This document shows, one piece after another, positions 38,599 to 48,583 of a stretch of 64,000 nt of DNA; the stretch's first letter is position 1, and each line of letters starts with the position of its first letter. Both the position numbers and the translations under genes were made by a program. The stretch spans positions 310,001 to 374,000 of the forward strand of contig NZ_RQFY01000004.1 in the NCBI RefSeq assembly GCF_004769555.1, written 5' to 3'. The notes beneath the pieces are model-generated. The model did no database searches and was not told where the DNA came from. It saw nothing but the letters and a program-made list of their open reading frames with translations. This DNA is from Leptospira koniambonensis. Lineage in GTDB: Bacteria > Spirochaetota > Leptospiria > Leptospirales > Leptospiraceae.

Positions 38599-40398
38599 TT
38601 AAGCTGCCGATCCTGCAGCTTCTCTTTTTTGTGCTTTCGCAGAAGAATAAAGATAATCTTTTTCTTTATAAGCCATAAATCTTCCGAAACCATTTTCTTT
38701 TCCGATCTCAGGAAGAACGGTCCCATTCTCCACTGCAATTTTTCCATTGATCAGAACTGCACGGATTGCCTCTTCGTTCCTACGAACTAAGCGAACCATT
38801 CCACCAAATTCAGGCATTGGAGTTTCTTGGATGGTTTCCACTTTTTCGTTTAAACCATTTGGATTTAAAAGAACGATATCCGCTTGGGCACCAACTTTTA
38901 ATTTGCCTGTATCCAAACCGAACCAATCTGCAATCTCTCCAGTCACTCTCCATACGGCTTTCTCTGCAGAAAGAAAAGGTTTTCCCTCTAATTCTGCGTC
39001 TCTAACCAATTTCAAAAAACGTAATGGAAAATTATAATGAGCCATTCCTCTTAAGTGAGCACCTGCATCCGAGAAACCAATCAACACGTCTGGATGGCTA
39101 ACAATATATTTTAAAGGCCCCTTACGATCGTTACCGATTACAGTGTACCAACGAATATCATTCCCATACTCTGCGCATAGATCCAAAAATGTTTCGACCA
39201 CATGTTGCTTTCTTTCTTTGGCTAAATCTGAAAAAGATCTACCTACCAATTTTTGATCGGGACATTCTACAATCTTAGATTCGTTGAAATCTCTATGAAA
39301 TACTCTAGGTAAGAACCAATTTGTCCATTGTCTTCGGAACCATTTTCTATATCCTTTATCGAGTAGAAGTTTTCGTCGTTCTGCAAGGTCCGCTAAATGG
39401 ATAGCAGCAGTTCCCGCTCCAAATTCTTCGAAAACAACAACGTCTACTCCATCTGCATAAAGATCAAATACTGCTGGAACAGCTTGCAAACGAACATCTC
39501 CTTTCAAGATTGTATTCACGATCCGGGTCAGAAATGCCACTAACTTGTAAATGGAACGATTGGATCTTGGATCCATGAGAGAAATGATTGTTGTCTTCAG
39601 CTTCTTTCTGAAAATCCCCAAACTTTCTTTAAAGAAGAGTAATACATTATATTTGGTAGAAACGTTCGGAACTCCTTGGAAAATCCTATCTTCTCTTCGA
39701 ACAATCTTATTTAATCTGCTGATCTCAGACCATTTAGCAAATGTAGAAGGAAGCGGTTTACTTCTAAAACGACTACCATCCATTTTATCCCAAGTAAGAG
39801 TATTGATAGAAAGTCCTAAGTATCCGCAATCAATCGCTTCTTGCAGAAGTTTTTCCATTTGAAGCATTTCTTGTTCAGTAGGTTTCACTCCGTAAGAAAG
39901 AGATCTTTCTAATCCCATTGAATAAGATCTGATAGCAGAATGTCCTAAGAACGTAGAAACATTCGGGCCCAAAGGAAGTGAATTCAAATGATCCGCATAT
40001 TCTTTCATCGAATTCCAAGTTTTCTTTTTTTGTAAAAGAGGAAGCACCTGCTCTCTAGGAATTGCTTCTACCCTACTGAACATATCAGCAAGATCTTCTG
40101 GTGAGCCTATACAAAGACTGAGAGAACAACTTCCCATTGTGATTGTAGTAACTCCGTGCATCACAGACTCTTTAAGTCCTGGAGAAGCTTCTACCTCTGC
40201 GTCATAATGTGTATGAAAATCAATAAATCCTGGAGTGACCCAAAGTCCTTTTGCATCGTATATCTTTTTTGCATCACCTGGAATTGATTTAGAGATCTGA
40301 GCAATCTTTCCATCAAGAACTGCTACATCTCCTATAAAGGATTCTTTTCCTTCTCCATCAAATATTCTTCCATTCCTGATCAGAACATCGTATTTCAT
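38599..40398 (-). CDS. N-acyl-D-amino-acid deacylase-like amidohydrolase
   Basis: This 599-residue protein of the amidohydrolase superfamily has VLIRNGRIFDGEGKESFIGDVAV at the N-terminus and metal motif HTHYD in VTPGFIDFHTHYDAE. HGVTTITMGSCSLSL, IGFSDAGAHLRGMAHYN and the C-terminal AQADIVLLNP beta-sandwich strand follow. D-aminoacylases release acyl groups from N-acyl-D-amino acids. The sequence between about 200 and 330 is basic and longer than I expect, so substrate specificity may differ. Cytoplasmic; monocistronic. Confidence 0.8.
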   Translation of the reverse strand: MKYDVLIRNGRIFDGEGKESFIGDVAVLDGKIAQISKSIPGDAKKIYDAKGLWVTPGFIDFHTHYDAEVEASPGLKESVMHGVTTITMGSCSLSLCIGSPEDLADMFSRVEAIPREQVLPLLQKKKTWNSMKEYADHLNSLPLGPNVSTFLGHSAIRSYSMGLERSLSYGVKPTEQEMLQMEKLLQEAIDCGYLGLSINTLTWDKMDGSRFRSKPLPSTFAKWSEISRLNKIVRREDRIFQGVPNVSTKYNVLLFFKESLGIFRKKLKTTIISLMDPRSNRSIYKLVAFLTRIVNTILKGDVRLQAVPAVFDLYADGVDVVVFEEFGAGTAAIHLADLAERRKLLLDKGYRKWFRRQWTNWFLPRVFHRDFNESKIVECPDQKLVGRSFSDLAKERKQHVVETFLDLCAEYGNDIRWYTVIGNDRKGPLKYIVSHPDVLIGFSDAGAHLRGMAHYNFPLRFLKLVRDAELEGKPFLSAEKAVWRVTGEIADWFGLDTGKLKVGAQADIVLLNPNGLNEKVETIQETPMPEFGGMVRLVRRNEEAIRAVLINGKIAVENGTVLPEIGKENGFGRFMAYKEKDYLYSSAKAQKREAAGSAA

Positions 40399-41112
40399 AA
40401 TGATTCCTCTTCTCTATTCTATCTCTAAGAGCTTCGCTACGAAAGTGTATAATAATCCATAGTCAATCTTTTTCAAATTTTTTGAATATAGATGAACAAT
40501 TGTTTACTAAAAAGAAAATTTCTTTGATACAACTACGCGCTTAGAGATTTTTTATCTTGTTTGGGCGGATAGGCAAACCTTCGCCCATGCTCACATAAAT
40601 GTTAGATATCCGCAAAACCGAACCAGGTAGGTTCCCCGAATCAGTGCAGATTACCAAATCTTTTGCTTCATTCCCACCATATCAAATTAGAACGTAATCT
40701 AATTATTTTTCATATTACCCTGGTTTATACACACAATCCCACACCCGCTATTCGCAGGAACGCGGTAAGCCCAGAAAGAAATTTCCAAACGAACAACCTT
40801 CTACCCGAAATACGTTAGTCAGGCTTGAAATATCGAATTTTTCACCTTAGGATCTTCTCCTGGTGATTCATCCCTAAAGGAATATTTATAAAAAACCGAC
40901 CGTTATAAAAAGAAATTAGTTCTATATCAAACGTTATTTTATCATCACTTTTTTCGAACGTTTTATCTTGACAGCTTTGCCTCTGGATTTAATCTTCAAA
41001 AGCTCGGTTTTGTACCGAGTGATACAGATAAAAAAGCGAACAAGTTAAAACTAAGCGAATCTCAATCTGAGACCATATAGACAGCAAGAGAATAGTGAAG
41101 AGGTAAACTCAA
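40399..41112. other. Long intergenic region, 714 bp, with lipase promoter elements
   Basis: No supported gene. It contains an AATTAGA-ACGTAA-TCTAATT inverted repeat (40685-40704), an AACGTT-TTATC direct repeat (about 40931-40944 and 40957-40968) and a promoter and leader hairpin for the lipase at 41113. A small RNA in 40560-40860 cannot be excluded. Confidence 0.5.
40968..40995 (+). promoter_or_regulatory. Candidate lipase promoter
   Basis: A consensus TTGACA -35 (40968-40973) is followed after 16 bases by TAATCT (40990-40995). Transcription would begin near 41003 with a leader of about 110 bases, starting at a CTCGGT-TTTGT-ACCGAG hairpin (41003-41019). Confidence 0.55.
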
Positions 41113-42036
41113 ATGCGTAAATTAGGATTAGCGGTATTACTCCTATTTTTGTGTAGCGGCACGTTGTTCGCTTCAGGGGGAGGATCTTCCTCCAAACCAT
41201 TAGCTGGATCATATCCAATCGTTCTTTCCCACGGACTTTTCGGTTGGGGAACTGATTCATCCGGCATCATCAGCATCGTTAACTATTGGGGCGGAATGGA
41301 TTCCTATCTGACATCCCAAGGTGCAACAGTATATGCTCCTACTAAAACTGCGGCTCAATCTAATGAGACTCGTGGTGTTCAGCTAAAAGACAAGGTTCTT
41401 GTTTATATTGCTGCAAACGGCTTTAGTAAAGTGCATATCCTTGGCCACTCCCAAGGTGGATTGGATAGCCGTTATGCTATCTCCAACTTAGGACTTTCTT
41501 CTAAAGTTTCTACTTTAACTACTTTGAACACTCCTCACAGAGGATCTCCAATTGCTGATATCGTAACTACTGTTCTTCCTGATTGGATCAAACCTTTCGT
41601 TAGCGGTATCTTAGGAGTTGTAGTTAAATTAGTATATGGTGGCGGAAACCAAGACGCTCTTGCAGCACTCGGTTCCTTAACTACCAGCGGAACTGCTGCT
41701 TTCAATACTCGCACTCCTGATGCTTCTTCCGTTAAGTATTTCTCTTACGGATCTTACATCACTATTCCTGACCTGATCCAACACCCTCTAATGGGAATCA
41801 TCCAACCTGCATGTGTTGCTGGTGGATTGTTCAATGGACAAGGCGGAACTTGCGACGGACTTGTTCCTTACACTTCTTTGAAATGGGGAACCTTCAAAGG
41901 TGGACCTGACTACGGACTTCTAGTAACTGGTGTGGATCATATCCAAGCTTCTAACACTTTGGGTTCTGGAAAACCTTGGTTCGACGTAGAAGGTTACTTC
42001 TTAAAAATGGCTTCCAACGCGAAATCTAATCAGTAA
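41113..42036 (+). CDS. Secreted triacylglycerol-lipase-family hydrolase
   Basis: This 307-residue protein has a signal peptide (to LFA, residue 20) and a short Gly/Ser linker. The alpha/beta-hydrolase core has the oxyanion motif SHGLFGW (39-45), nucleophile Ser113 in GHSQGG, an Asp in CDGLVPYTS and a His in GVDHIQ. This matches Pseudomonas/Burkholderia-type family I lipases. No dedicated foldase gene is adjacent. Expression is probably controlled through the long leader region upstream. It has its own intrinsic terminator. The true substrate (triacylglycerol or other ester) is not shown by sequence. Confidence 0.9.
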   Translation: MRKLGLAVLLLFLCSGTLFASGGGSSSKPLAGSYPIVLSHGLFGWGTDSSGIISIVNYWGGMDSYLTSQGATVYAPTKTAAQSNETRGVQLKDKVLVYIAANGFSKVHILGHSQGGLDSRYAISNLGLSSKVSTLTTLNTPHRGSPIADIVTTVLPDWIKPFVSGILGVVVKLVYGGGNQDALAALGSLTTSGTAAFNTRTPDASSVKYFSYGSYITIPDLIQHPLMGIIQPACVAGGLFNGQGGTCDGLVPYTSLKWGTFKGGPDYGLLVTGVDHIQASNTLGSGKPWFDVEGYFLKMASNAKSNQ

Positions 42037-42053
42037 TTTCGGTGTTGTGTCTG

Positions 42054-42086
42054 AAAAAAGCCGGGTTTAATCTCCCGGCTTTTTTT
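42054..42086 (+). terminator. Intrinsic terminator of lipase gene
   Basis: A GCCGGG-stem hairpin (42060-42079) flanked by A-run and T7. Confidence 0.9.
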
Positions 42087-42158
42087 ATGCCCAAATCTAA
42101 GTGTAGAATATCGATTTTCTAGTTGGTATTTTTCTAATATTCTTCATTCTTTCCGCTT

Positions 42159-43196
42159 ATGAGTTTTTCCCCGAAATTTGCAATTTTAGGTTCCGGAAGT
42201 ATAGGAACATATATCGGAGCTTACTTGGTAAAAGCAGGATATCCTGTAGTATTTGTAGGTAGAGAAAGATTAAAACAAGAGATCCAATTATTCGGCTTAG
42301 GGATCAGCGATTATAAGGGAAATTCATTCACCCTTGCCCCCAGCCAAATCCGTTATGTTACTGATATAAAAGAAGCCAAAGACTCAAACGTATTTTTGAT
42401 CACAGTCAAAAGTAAAGATACGATAGAAGCTGGAAAATCCATCCGTTCTCTTTTTTCACCCGAAGAATTATCTAAAATTACAGTAGTAAGTTTTCAGAAT
42501 GGGGTTCGAAACTCAAAAGAACTAGCTTCCGTATTACCAGAGTTAAACGATCGTAATTTACCGGGTATGGTCCCGTTCAACGTAGTATCCAAGGGAAAAG
42601 GACAATTTCACCAAGGAACAAGTGGGGAACTTGTAATCAAATCAAACGAATTTGGGAACAAGATCCATTCTTGTTTGAGAAGAGCAGGCCTTCCTTCTAT
42701 CGTTCATAAAAACATGGAAGGTGTACTTTGGGGAAAACTACTTTTCAATTTAAATAATAGCTTAAACGCACTCGCTGGTGTTCCTCTTAGAGAAGAATTA
42801 TCGCAAAGAAAATACAGAAAAATTTTAGCTTCTATGATCCTAGAAGGTTTAGAAATACTGAAACTTTCCGGGATCCAGCCTGCAAGCGCAGGTAAAATGA
42901 TCCCTTGGCTTGCGCCCATCATTTTGGGTTTGCCGGACTTCTTATTTTTTAGAGTAGCTTCTTCTATGGTCAAAATTGATCCAGAAGCAAGATCCTCTAT
43001 GTGGGAAGACCTACATCATGGAAGAATAACTGAGATTTCTTATTTGAATGGAGAGATTATTAGTTTAGCAGATGAGATCGGTCATAAAGCACCGATCAAT
43101 CGAAAGATCGCTTCTCTAATTGCAGAAGCAGAAAGCGGTTCCGGTAAATCTAAGTACGATGCGGAAACGCTTTCTAATCTTTTAGGAATTGTTTAG
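42159..43196 (+). CDS. panE: 2-dehydropantoate 2-reductase-family protein
   Basis: This 345-residue protein has a Rossmann start (FAILGSGSIGTYIGAYLVKAGYPVVFVGR), VSFQNGVRN, and the family block GVLWGKLLFNLNNSLNALAG containing the conserved Lys and Asn. PanE reduces ketopantoate with NADPH in pantothenate/CoA synthesis. At 345 residues it is a bit longer than the usual 290-320, and paralogues of unknown substrate are common, so panE is a family label. Its stop overlaps by four bases the end of the convergent gene on the minus strand. Confidence 0.82.
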   Translation: MSFSPKFAILGSGSIGTYIGAYLVKAGYPVVFVGRERLKQEIQLFGLGISDYKGNSFTLAPSQIRYVTDIKEAKDSNVFLITVKSKDTIEAGKSIRSLFSPEELSKITVVSFQNGVRNSKELASVLPELNDRNLPGMVPFNVVSKGKGQFHQGTSGELVIKSNEFGNKIHSCLRRAGLPSIVHKNMEGVLWGKLLFNLNNSLNALAGVPLREELSQRKYRKILASMILEGLEILKLSGIQPASAGKMIPWLAPIILGLPDFLFFRVASSMVKIDPEARSSMWEDLHHGRITEISYLNGEIISLADEIGHKAPINRKIASLIAEAESGSGKSKYDAETLSNLLGIV

Positions 43197-44125
43197 GCTT
43201 CTTTGTCGGAAGATCCCGAAGCAGTATCTTCTTGTTTTCCTCTTCCGAAAACAAATCTTCTAACTGCGTAAAATAAACCGATCACTGCTGGGATCAGTAA
43301 TTTTGCACCTTTCAATAAGAACCCGCCGATCACCGCAAACAATCCAGCTTTTTTCAGAAGTCCTCCAGCGATCAGACCGCCGATCCCATACGCGGCTAAA
43401 CTGTCGATTTTAGAATCGTAATCTGCGTAACGGTTTCCTTCCGAGAATTCAACGCTCTTTAGGATACGGCCTACATCTCCTTCTACTCTTTTCAAAACGT
43501 TAATGTCTCCGAGTACATTGAGTAAAAGATAACCGCTTCTTCCTAAAACTCGAATATTATAATTGAGAGTGTTTGTTTCAGTTCCTTCGAACTTATATTC
43601 CTTTGCCCAATGTAATTTTTTAGCGGCAGAATCATAATAAGGAGCAGAAGCCCAACCAACTAATTCCAATCCAGAATAGCCGTCTTTTTTTCTTTGCTCA
43701 CTTTCTTCTTTAGAAGCTTCTTGTAGCTCGGATAATAATTCGTCGTATTTAATTTCTTTGGAATCCTCGTCGTCTACGTGACCTTCTTCCACATAATCAA
43801 TGGTGATCGCATATGATCCTAGATCTAAAGGTGTTTCGCTAGCGATGAATAAAATTCCTAATCCTAATTCGCCGGGTGGATTTCCCCAAACATCTTCCAA
43901 TACAATTTTACTATCTTGAGGATTTAAATACTTATAACCTTTTGGGACCTGGATGTTTGCGATCACCTTGCCGTCTTTATTTGCAAGAGGAACTGCTTTA
44001 GTTTCATATTTTAGGGACTTAACCCATTTCATTAAGTCCTCATCTGTTTCAAATTTTTGAGCGGAAACAGGAAGACTCCATAAGATGGCCATAAAAAAGA
44101 AAAAGGCCAAGAATCGACGAATCAT
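43193..44125 (-). CDS. DUF2167-family membrane protein
   Basis: This 310-residue protein has a signal peptide (to PVSAQ) and a periplasmic region of about 200 residues. DUF2167-like motifs are IANIQVPKGYKYLNPQDSKIVLEDVWGNPP and LGLGILF...YAITIDYVEEGHVDD. Two hydrophobic segments follow near the C-terminus, ending in a charged tail. The start with GGGAGAATATAAT ahead is at 44125; a further upstream ATG is less likely. Function unknown. Lone gene. Confidence 0.8.
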   Translation of the reverse strand: MIRRFLAFFFFMAILWSLPVSAQKFETDEDLMKWVKSLKYETKAVPLANKDGKVIANIQVPKGYKYLNPQDSKIVLEDVWGNPPGELGLGILFIASETPLDLGSYAITIDYVEEGHVDDEDSKEIKYDELLSELQEASKEESEQRKKDGYSGLELVGWASAPYYDSAAKKLHWAKEYKFEGTETNTLNYNIRVLGRSGYLLLNVLGDINVLKRVEGDVGRILKSVEFSEGNRYADYDSKIDSLAAYGIGGLIAGGLLKKAGLFAVIGGFLLKGAKLLIPAVIGLFYAVRRFVFGRGKQEDTASGSSDKEA

Positions 44126-44248
44126 ATTATATTCTCCCGGATTGAATTCGAGTAACAAATACTATGCCAATCCGAAAGGAATTAGGACAACTAATAATGT
44201 TTAAATAGGAAAAAATATATTGAAAAGAACGAACTTTATACGACGAAC

Positions 44249-44857
44249 CTAAGGAGTTTTTGCGGCGAACAATCCCACATCTTTTCTAACATGTTTTAGT
44301 TCCCATTCCTCCAAAGTAATACCTTCTTCTTCTGCTCTTCTGATCCTATAAGAATTCAATAAACGATATGTAATAGGATAACCTAGCAAGGCCAGAGGAA
44401 TTCCAAAAGCAAAACCACCTACAAACATGGGAAGTCCCATCTTATCGAATAAGAAAATTGTCCAATGATACAATCCACTGATCAGGTCCATAGACTCAGA
44501 TTCTTTGGAGATGGCCAATAACGTGTCGAAACTGATAGCCTGGAAAGGAATTCCAACTAAAAGTAAAACCTGTTTTCCAATCCAATAGAAGAGAGAATAA
44601 AAAAACGGGAGAGTGACTGGATTTGTGATCCAAATCATTGCGATCGCGATCGGAAGATAAAAACGGATACGGAACAATCTAAGGATCAACCAGGTTCCGA
44701 GTCCCAAATACATTTGCACTCCAACCAAAGGAGTCATGGACCAGATCAAACCAATCGTGGTCCCTAAACAAACTTCGTGAATAGGAGCATAAGATTCTTG
44801 GAAAGGTAAAATGATCTGTTTATGGATGACGCGCCATATTGTTCTGAGAAAATTCAT
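44249..44857 (-). CDS. DUF2062-family membrane protein
   Basis: This 202-residue protein with three to four membrane segments shows the DUF2062 pattern: ATGS-like CLGTTIGLIWSMTPLVGVQMYLGLG, then ...PIAIAMIWITNPVTLPFFYSLFYWIGKQ. Such proteins are found near glycosyltransferases and lipid enzymes but have no assigned activity. It is ten bases downstream of the TPR lipoprotein stop on the same strand, so the two form an operon. Confidence 0.85.
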   Translation of the reverse strand: MNFLRTIWRVIHKQIILPFQESYAPIHEVCLGTTIGLIWSMTPLVGVQMYLGLGTWLILRLFRIRFYLPIAIAMIWITNPVTLPFFYSLFYWIGKQVLLLVGIPFQAISFDTLLAISKESESMDLISGLYHWTIFLFDKMGLPMFVGGFAFGIPLALLGYPITYRLLNSYRIRRAEEEGITLEEWELKHVRKDVGLFAAKTP

Positions 44858-44867
44858 CGGGTCCTGT

Positions 44868-45653
44868 TTATTTAGAACTGGAAAGTTTGGAATAATGTTC
44901 CCAAGATTTTGAGTATTTCTCCATAGCTGGAAATAATTCGAAGGCTTTTTTTGCAGATTCGCTTGCTGCCTGAGGATTTTTTTCGAAATCGTTTTGTAAC
45001 TTTGCCAGAAGATAATAGGTTTCCGCTTTGATAATTAAATCTCTATATTCAGTTCCTAATCCCTTTTGTAAAGATTGGATTGAAGTTATCTTGTCTCGAT
45101 TTAATAGATGAACAAAGCCAATTCCGTAATAAGCAGAACCTTCTGGTTTTACTTGAATGGATTTATTGTACCAGTCCAAAGCCTCTTCTCTTTCATCTTG
45201 AGAAAGAGCTAAATTTCCAAGATCTGTAAGTAACATTGAACTGTATTCTTGGTCTTTGGTGGCGTGTGCAATTACTAAGGCTTGTTTATATCTTGTTTCT
45301 GCCTTTTCGTAATTTTGTTTATGTTTTTCGATTTGAGCTAGGCCCCTTAGGCAATCGATGGAGTTTTTATTTTCCTTTAAACAAAGTTTATACTCCTTCT
45401 CTGCAGAAGAGTCTTCTTTGCGTAAATAATGGATCCACCCTCTTAAATAATGGACCTGGTCCATTTTTCCTGTGATAAGAGCCTTATCTTTTGCTTTTTG
45501 AACAGATTCTACTAAATGACCAGAATCCAATAAATCTCTGATCTCTAAAATAGAAGGCTCATTCTTTTCCCCTGAACATGCGGAATAAGAAGCCAATACG
45601 AGTGTAACGCTAGCTAAAACAGAATAGTTTCTAAAAAAATGAAAACGGTTCAT
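44868..45653 (-). CDS. TPR-repeat lipoprotein
   Basis: This 261-residue protein has a signal peptide with lipobox ASYSAC (Cys26). At least four TPR units follow: HYLRGWIHYLRKEDSSAEKEYK, CLRGLAQIEKHKQNYEKAETRYKQAL, DLGNLALSQDEREEALDWYNKSI and YYGIGFVHLLNRDKITSIQSLQ. It is likely a periplasmic scaffolding or assembly lipoprotein. It is the first gene of a two-gene unit with the DUF2062 gene. The 354 bp before the next gene (46008) hold no gene I can support. Confidence 0.85.
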   Translation of the reverse strand: MNRFHFFRNYSVLASVTLVLASYSACSGEKNEPSILEIRDLLDSGHLVESVQKAKDKALITGKMDQVHYLRGWIHYLRKEDSSAEKEYKLCLKENKNSIDCLRGLAQIEKHKQNYEKAETRYKQALVIAHATKDQEYSSMLLTDLGNLALSQDEREEALDWYNKSIQVKPEGSAYYGIGFVHLLNRDKITSIQSLQKGLGTEYRDLIIKAETYYLLAKLQNDFEKNPQAASESAKKAFELFPAMEKYSKSWEHYSKLSSSK

Positions 45654-46007
45654 ATATGTGATTCGTATCGGTCTTTTTCATGCTCTTCCGGAGGATCAAC
45701 ATGGCAACAGGAATTTCCAGTTTTTAAGCTGATTTGCTAAAATACTTCTTTTTTCCAAAAAACGCCAGATTGGACGTAATATTCTTTAATTTTTTTCCTC
45801 TAATAATCTTTGAAGTTCCCCAAATTTGATTTTAGGGACACTTCTTTCGTATTTACGGAATCCAAGCAAAAAGTAGAAGGTCATACATTCCTGAGTCGGT
45901 TTTGGAAATTATTATTTTCCAAAATTCTCTCGAATACTCTTGTTAGTCGGAGAAAGATTGACGAGAAAATATAATCCGATGGAGGATGGTCCCAACCTTC
46001 CTGCTCA

Positions 46008-48101
46008 ATGCACACGGCAAAATATTTATTCTTTTTATTAGGACCCATCGGCTTCCTCATTTTCCTTTTGTCCCTCACTCCATGGCATAAGGAAGAAAAT
46101 TTACGCGCCTACAAAGGTGTAATCGACCTTAGAGGTATCCAAAGTACAAGTTCCGGCCCAGTTGATCTATCCGGAGAATGGGAATTTTTCTGGAGCCAAG
46201 AGCCTGGAAAAATTTTAGAATCCTTTCATGGGAATATGACTGTTCCGGGTTCTTGGAACAGAGAAACTGAATTACATCCATCATACGATAGATTAGGTTA
46301 CGCAACCTACAGACTTAAAGTCCTTTTGCCAGATGTTTGGGTAGGAAAGGTTCTCACTCTAGGTTTAGGCACCGTTTGGAGTTCCTACAGATTTTATTTA
46401 GATGGAGAATTCCAGGGAGAATCTGGAGGACCATCTACTTCTCCTAAAACAAGCGTTGCAAGAGTGCAACCAAGATCCTTCTCGTTTGTCCCGAGCTCTA
46501 GTCAGATAGAAATTTCACTTTTCGTTACGAATAATTTCGCAAGACAGGGTGGAATTAGTTCTCCTGTTAAGTTAGGTCCTTCTGAAGTGATGTTATCCAC
46601 GAGAACAAGGACAATCTTCACTGATATTTTTGCATTCTCTAGCTTAGTGATCATGGGCCTCTACCATATCTCTCTCTATTTATACTTAAGATCCAGCAAG
46701 GCTCCTTTGTATTTTGGATTTATGAGTATGGCGATCGGAATTAGGACTCTTGTTACGAACACAAGACTTCTTATGGAATTTTTCCCTTCTATCAACCAAA
46801 ATGGGATCCAGATGATAGAACAAATTTCCATGATGTGTGCTACTGGATTGTATCTACTCTTCTTCTATGAAACATTCACTGTTTATGCATCCAAACTATA
46901 TATTAGAATTTCCTTAGCAATCATCTCTCTGTTCATTTTAATGACTCTATTCGGATCTTTGGAATTTAATAGCAGTAAGGTTGCGTATTTCCATTTATTC
47001 ATAGGGGTCACGATTGGTTACGTGATCTATGTAATTTTCGGAATAGACTTTGATAAAGAAAACAATTCTTCTTATATCTTATATGGCTCAGGAATACTAT
47101 TCTTAGGAGTAGCGATTGATCTATTCTATACTTATATCCTAAAAGTTTCCTCTCATCAGGTTTCGCATATTGCACTCGTACTTTTTGTATTCTTACAGTC
47201 TTTGGTGATCGCTTCCGATCGTTCATCTAAATATAAAGAAGCAAAACTTCTTACAGAAGATCTACAAACTATGAACTTAGAACTTTTCGAAATGAAAGAA
47301 AAGTTGGTTCAAAAGGTAGAAGATAGGACCAGAACTCTAAACGATACTTTACAACAGATCAATAGAGAACTAGAGATCGCTCAAAACGTACAAAGAAAAA
47401 TTCTTACTCCTCCAGAAAGAGAGATCAAAGGGATCCGTTTCGACTACGTATATAAACCTTTAGAAAAAGTGGGCGGAGATTTCTTAGATATTTCAGAGAT
47501 CAATCCTGGACAAGTAAGAGTACTTTTAGCAGATGCCGTGGGACATGGAGTGCAAGCAAGTCTTATGACCATGGCATTAAAGACTGAATACGAAGAGCTA
47601 AAAAAACTTCCTTGCCCTACTCACGTATTAAAAGAATTGAATGGAAGATTTTTAAGAAAGTTCGATACTTTAGAAAGTATCTTTCCTTGTTTTGTTGCAG
47701 ATATCTATTTAGAAAAAAAAGAAGTTCTATATGCCTCTGCAGGACATCCCGATCAGGTTTTACTTTCCCCTGATGGTAACTACGAATTACTTCATAAAAC
47801 TGGTCCTATATTAGGACTATTCGATGATCTGGAGATTGAGTTCTCTACCTATAAATTCCCTACGGGAAGCCGTTTATTACTTTTTTCTGATGGACTCATT
47901 GAGAACAGAAGAAAGGAAAATAGATGGAGCACTGTGGAAACAATCGCGTCCAGAGCCGGCACACTTTCTAGCGTAAGTCTTCAAAAACTATTAGAAGAAC
48001 TAGTAGTAATGGAAGAAAGATCTAGAGGAGACGAGCAAAGATACGATGATATCACCATCATCGCGATCGAATCGAGAGAAACTCCTGAATATCCAGCTTA
48101 A
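46008..48101 (+). CDS. 7TM sensor with SpoIIE-type phosphatase output
   Basis: This 697-residue protein has an N-terminal TM and a periplasmic 7TMR-DISM-like sandwich (about 40-200; VDLSGEWEFFWSQEPG, MTVPGSWN). Seven membrane helices follow (about 205-400), then a coiled coil (about 405-455) and a PP2C/SpoIIE phosphatase (about 460-690) with VGGDFLDISEI, LADAVGHGVQASL, ASAGHPDQVLL, LFSDGL and RYDDITIIAIE. It would convert an external ligand signal into dephosphorylation of a STAS protein. It stands alone. Same output class as the protein at 17100. Confidence 0.9.
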   Translation: MHTAKYLFFLLGPIGFLIFLLSLTPWHKEENLRAYKGVIDLRGIQSTSSGPVDLSGEWEFFWSQEPGKILESFHGNMTVPGSWNRETELHPSYDRLGYATYRLKVLLPDVWVGKVLTLGLGTVWSSYRFYLDGEFQGESGGPSTSPKTSVARVQPRSFSFVPSSSQIEISLFVTNNFARQGGISSPVKLGPSEVMLSTRTRTIFTDIFAFSSLVIMGLYHISLYLYLRSSKAPLYFGFMSMAIGIRTLVTNTRLLMEFFPSINQNGIQMIEQISMMCATGLYLLFFYETFTVYASKLYIRISLAIISLFILMTLFGSLEFNSSKVAYFHLFIGVTIGYVIYVIFGIDFDKENNSSYILYGSGILFLGVAIDLFYTYILKVSSHQVSHIALVLFVFLQSLVIASDRSSKYKEAKLLTEDLQTMNLELFEMKEKLVQKVEDRTRTLNDTLQQINRELEIAQNVQRKILTPPEREIKGIRFDYVYKPLEKVGGDFLDISEINPGQVRVLLADAVGHGVQASLMTMALKTEYEELKKLPCPTHVLKELNGRFLRKFDTLESIFPCFVADIYLEKKEVLYASAGHPDQVLLSPDGNYELLHKTGPILGLFDDLEIEFSTYKFPTGSRLLLFSDGLIENRRKENRWSTVETIASRAGTLSSVSLQKLLEELVVMEERSRGDEQRYDDITIIAIESRETPEYPA

Positions 48102-48107
48102 TAAAAT

Positions 48108-48476
48108 CTAAACGTTTTCCTTTTTTAAAAGGGAGAAGGTCCAGACTCCGCATAAAAATTCAAATCCGCTCGGCATTAAGATCATAGGATGGATCCATCC
48201 GAGTAATACAAATATGATCAAAACTATAAACTGAAAAGTCCTAGAATGAGTGGTCAACTTTACGAATGGACGAATATTCTCCTGTCCCATTTTAAAATAA
48301 AAATATCCTAATATAATTAGAGTGAGCCCAACTACCCTCACCCACACGTCGCTTGCGCTTAATAAGAAAAGACTTAAGAAAAAATTTGGAACAGTGATCA
48401 GAAGAAATCCTTCGATCAATAAAAAGATCCCGAAATATTGAACACTTTTGCCTGAGTTTATCATGGGCAAAGACAT
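48108..48476 (-). CDS. Small membrane hypothetical protein
   Basis: This 122-residue protein has three to four hydrophobic helices (about 15-35, 45-60, 80-98 and 100-113) and a short polar C-terminus. The start is uncertain: the ATGs at 48476 or 48464 are preferred over the TTG at 48482, none with a strong ribosome binding site. It is convergent with the gene at 46008. Function unknown. Confidence 0.55.
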   Translation of the reverse strand: MSLPMINSGKSVQYFGIFLLIEGFLLITVPNFFLSLFLLSASDVWVRVVGLTLIILGYFYFKMGQENIRPFVKLTTHSRTFQFIVLIIFVLLGWIHPMILMPSGFEFLCGVWTFSLLKKENV

Positions 48477-48531
48477 ATCCAAATTTAAAAGAAGAACAAT
48501 CCATTTTTAAGTTAGAATTATTCTCAGGCAT

Positions 48532-48563
48532 AAAAAAAGCCCCCAAGATCGGAGGCTTTTTAT
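48532..48563 (-). terminator. Intrinsic terminator of the dehydratase pair
   Basis: An AGCC(C)CC...GG(A)GGCT stem with T-runs on both sides, just past the stop at 48584. Confidence 0.8.
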
Positions 48564-48583
48564 CATTCGAATAGACTAAAAAA

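Noticed and set aside
40599..40694. A 31-codon frame in the lipase upstream region
   Set aside because: No ribosome binding site and no recognisable sequence; likely chance.
43193..43196. Four-base overlap between the panE and DUF2167 gene ends
   Set aside because: Common for convergent genes in compact genomes; no special meaning.
45701..45727. Eight-codon frame with a strong GGAGG site before the gene at 46008
   Set aside because: The site is good but the frame is too short to support as a gene and nothing links it to the downstream gene; probably coincidence.
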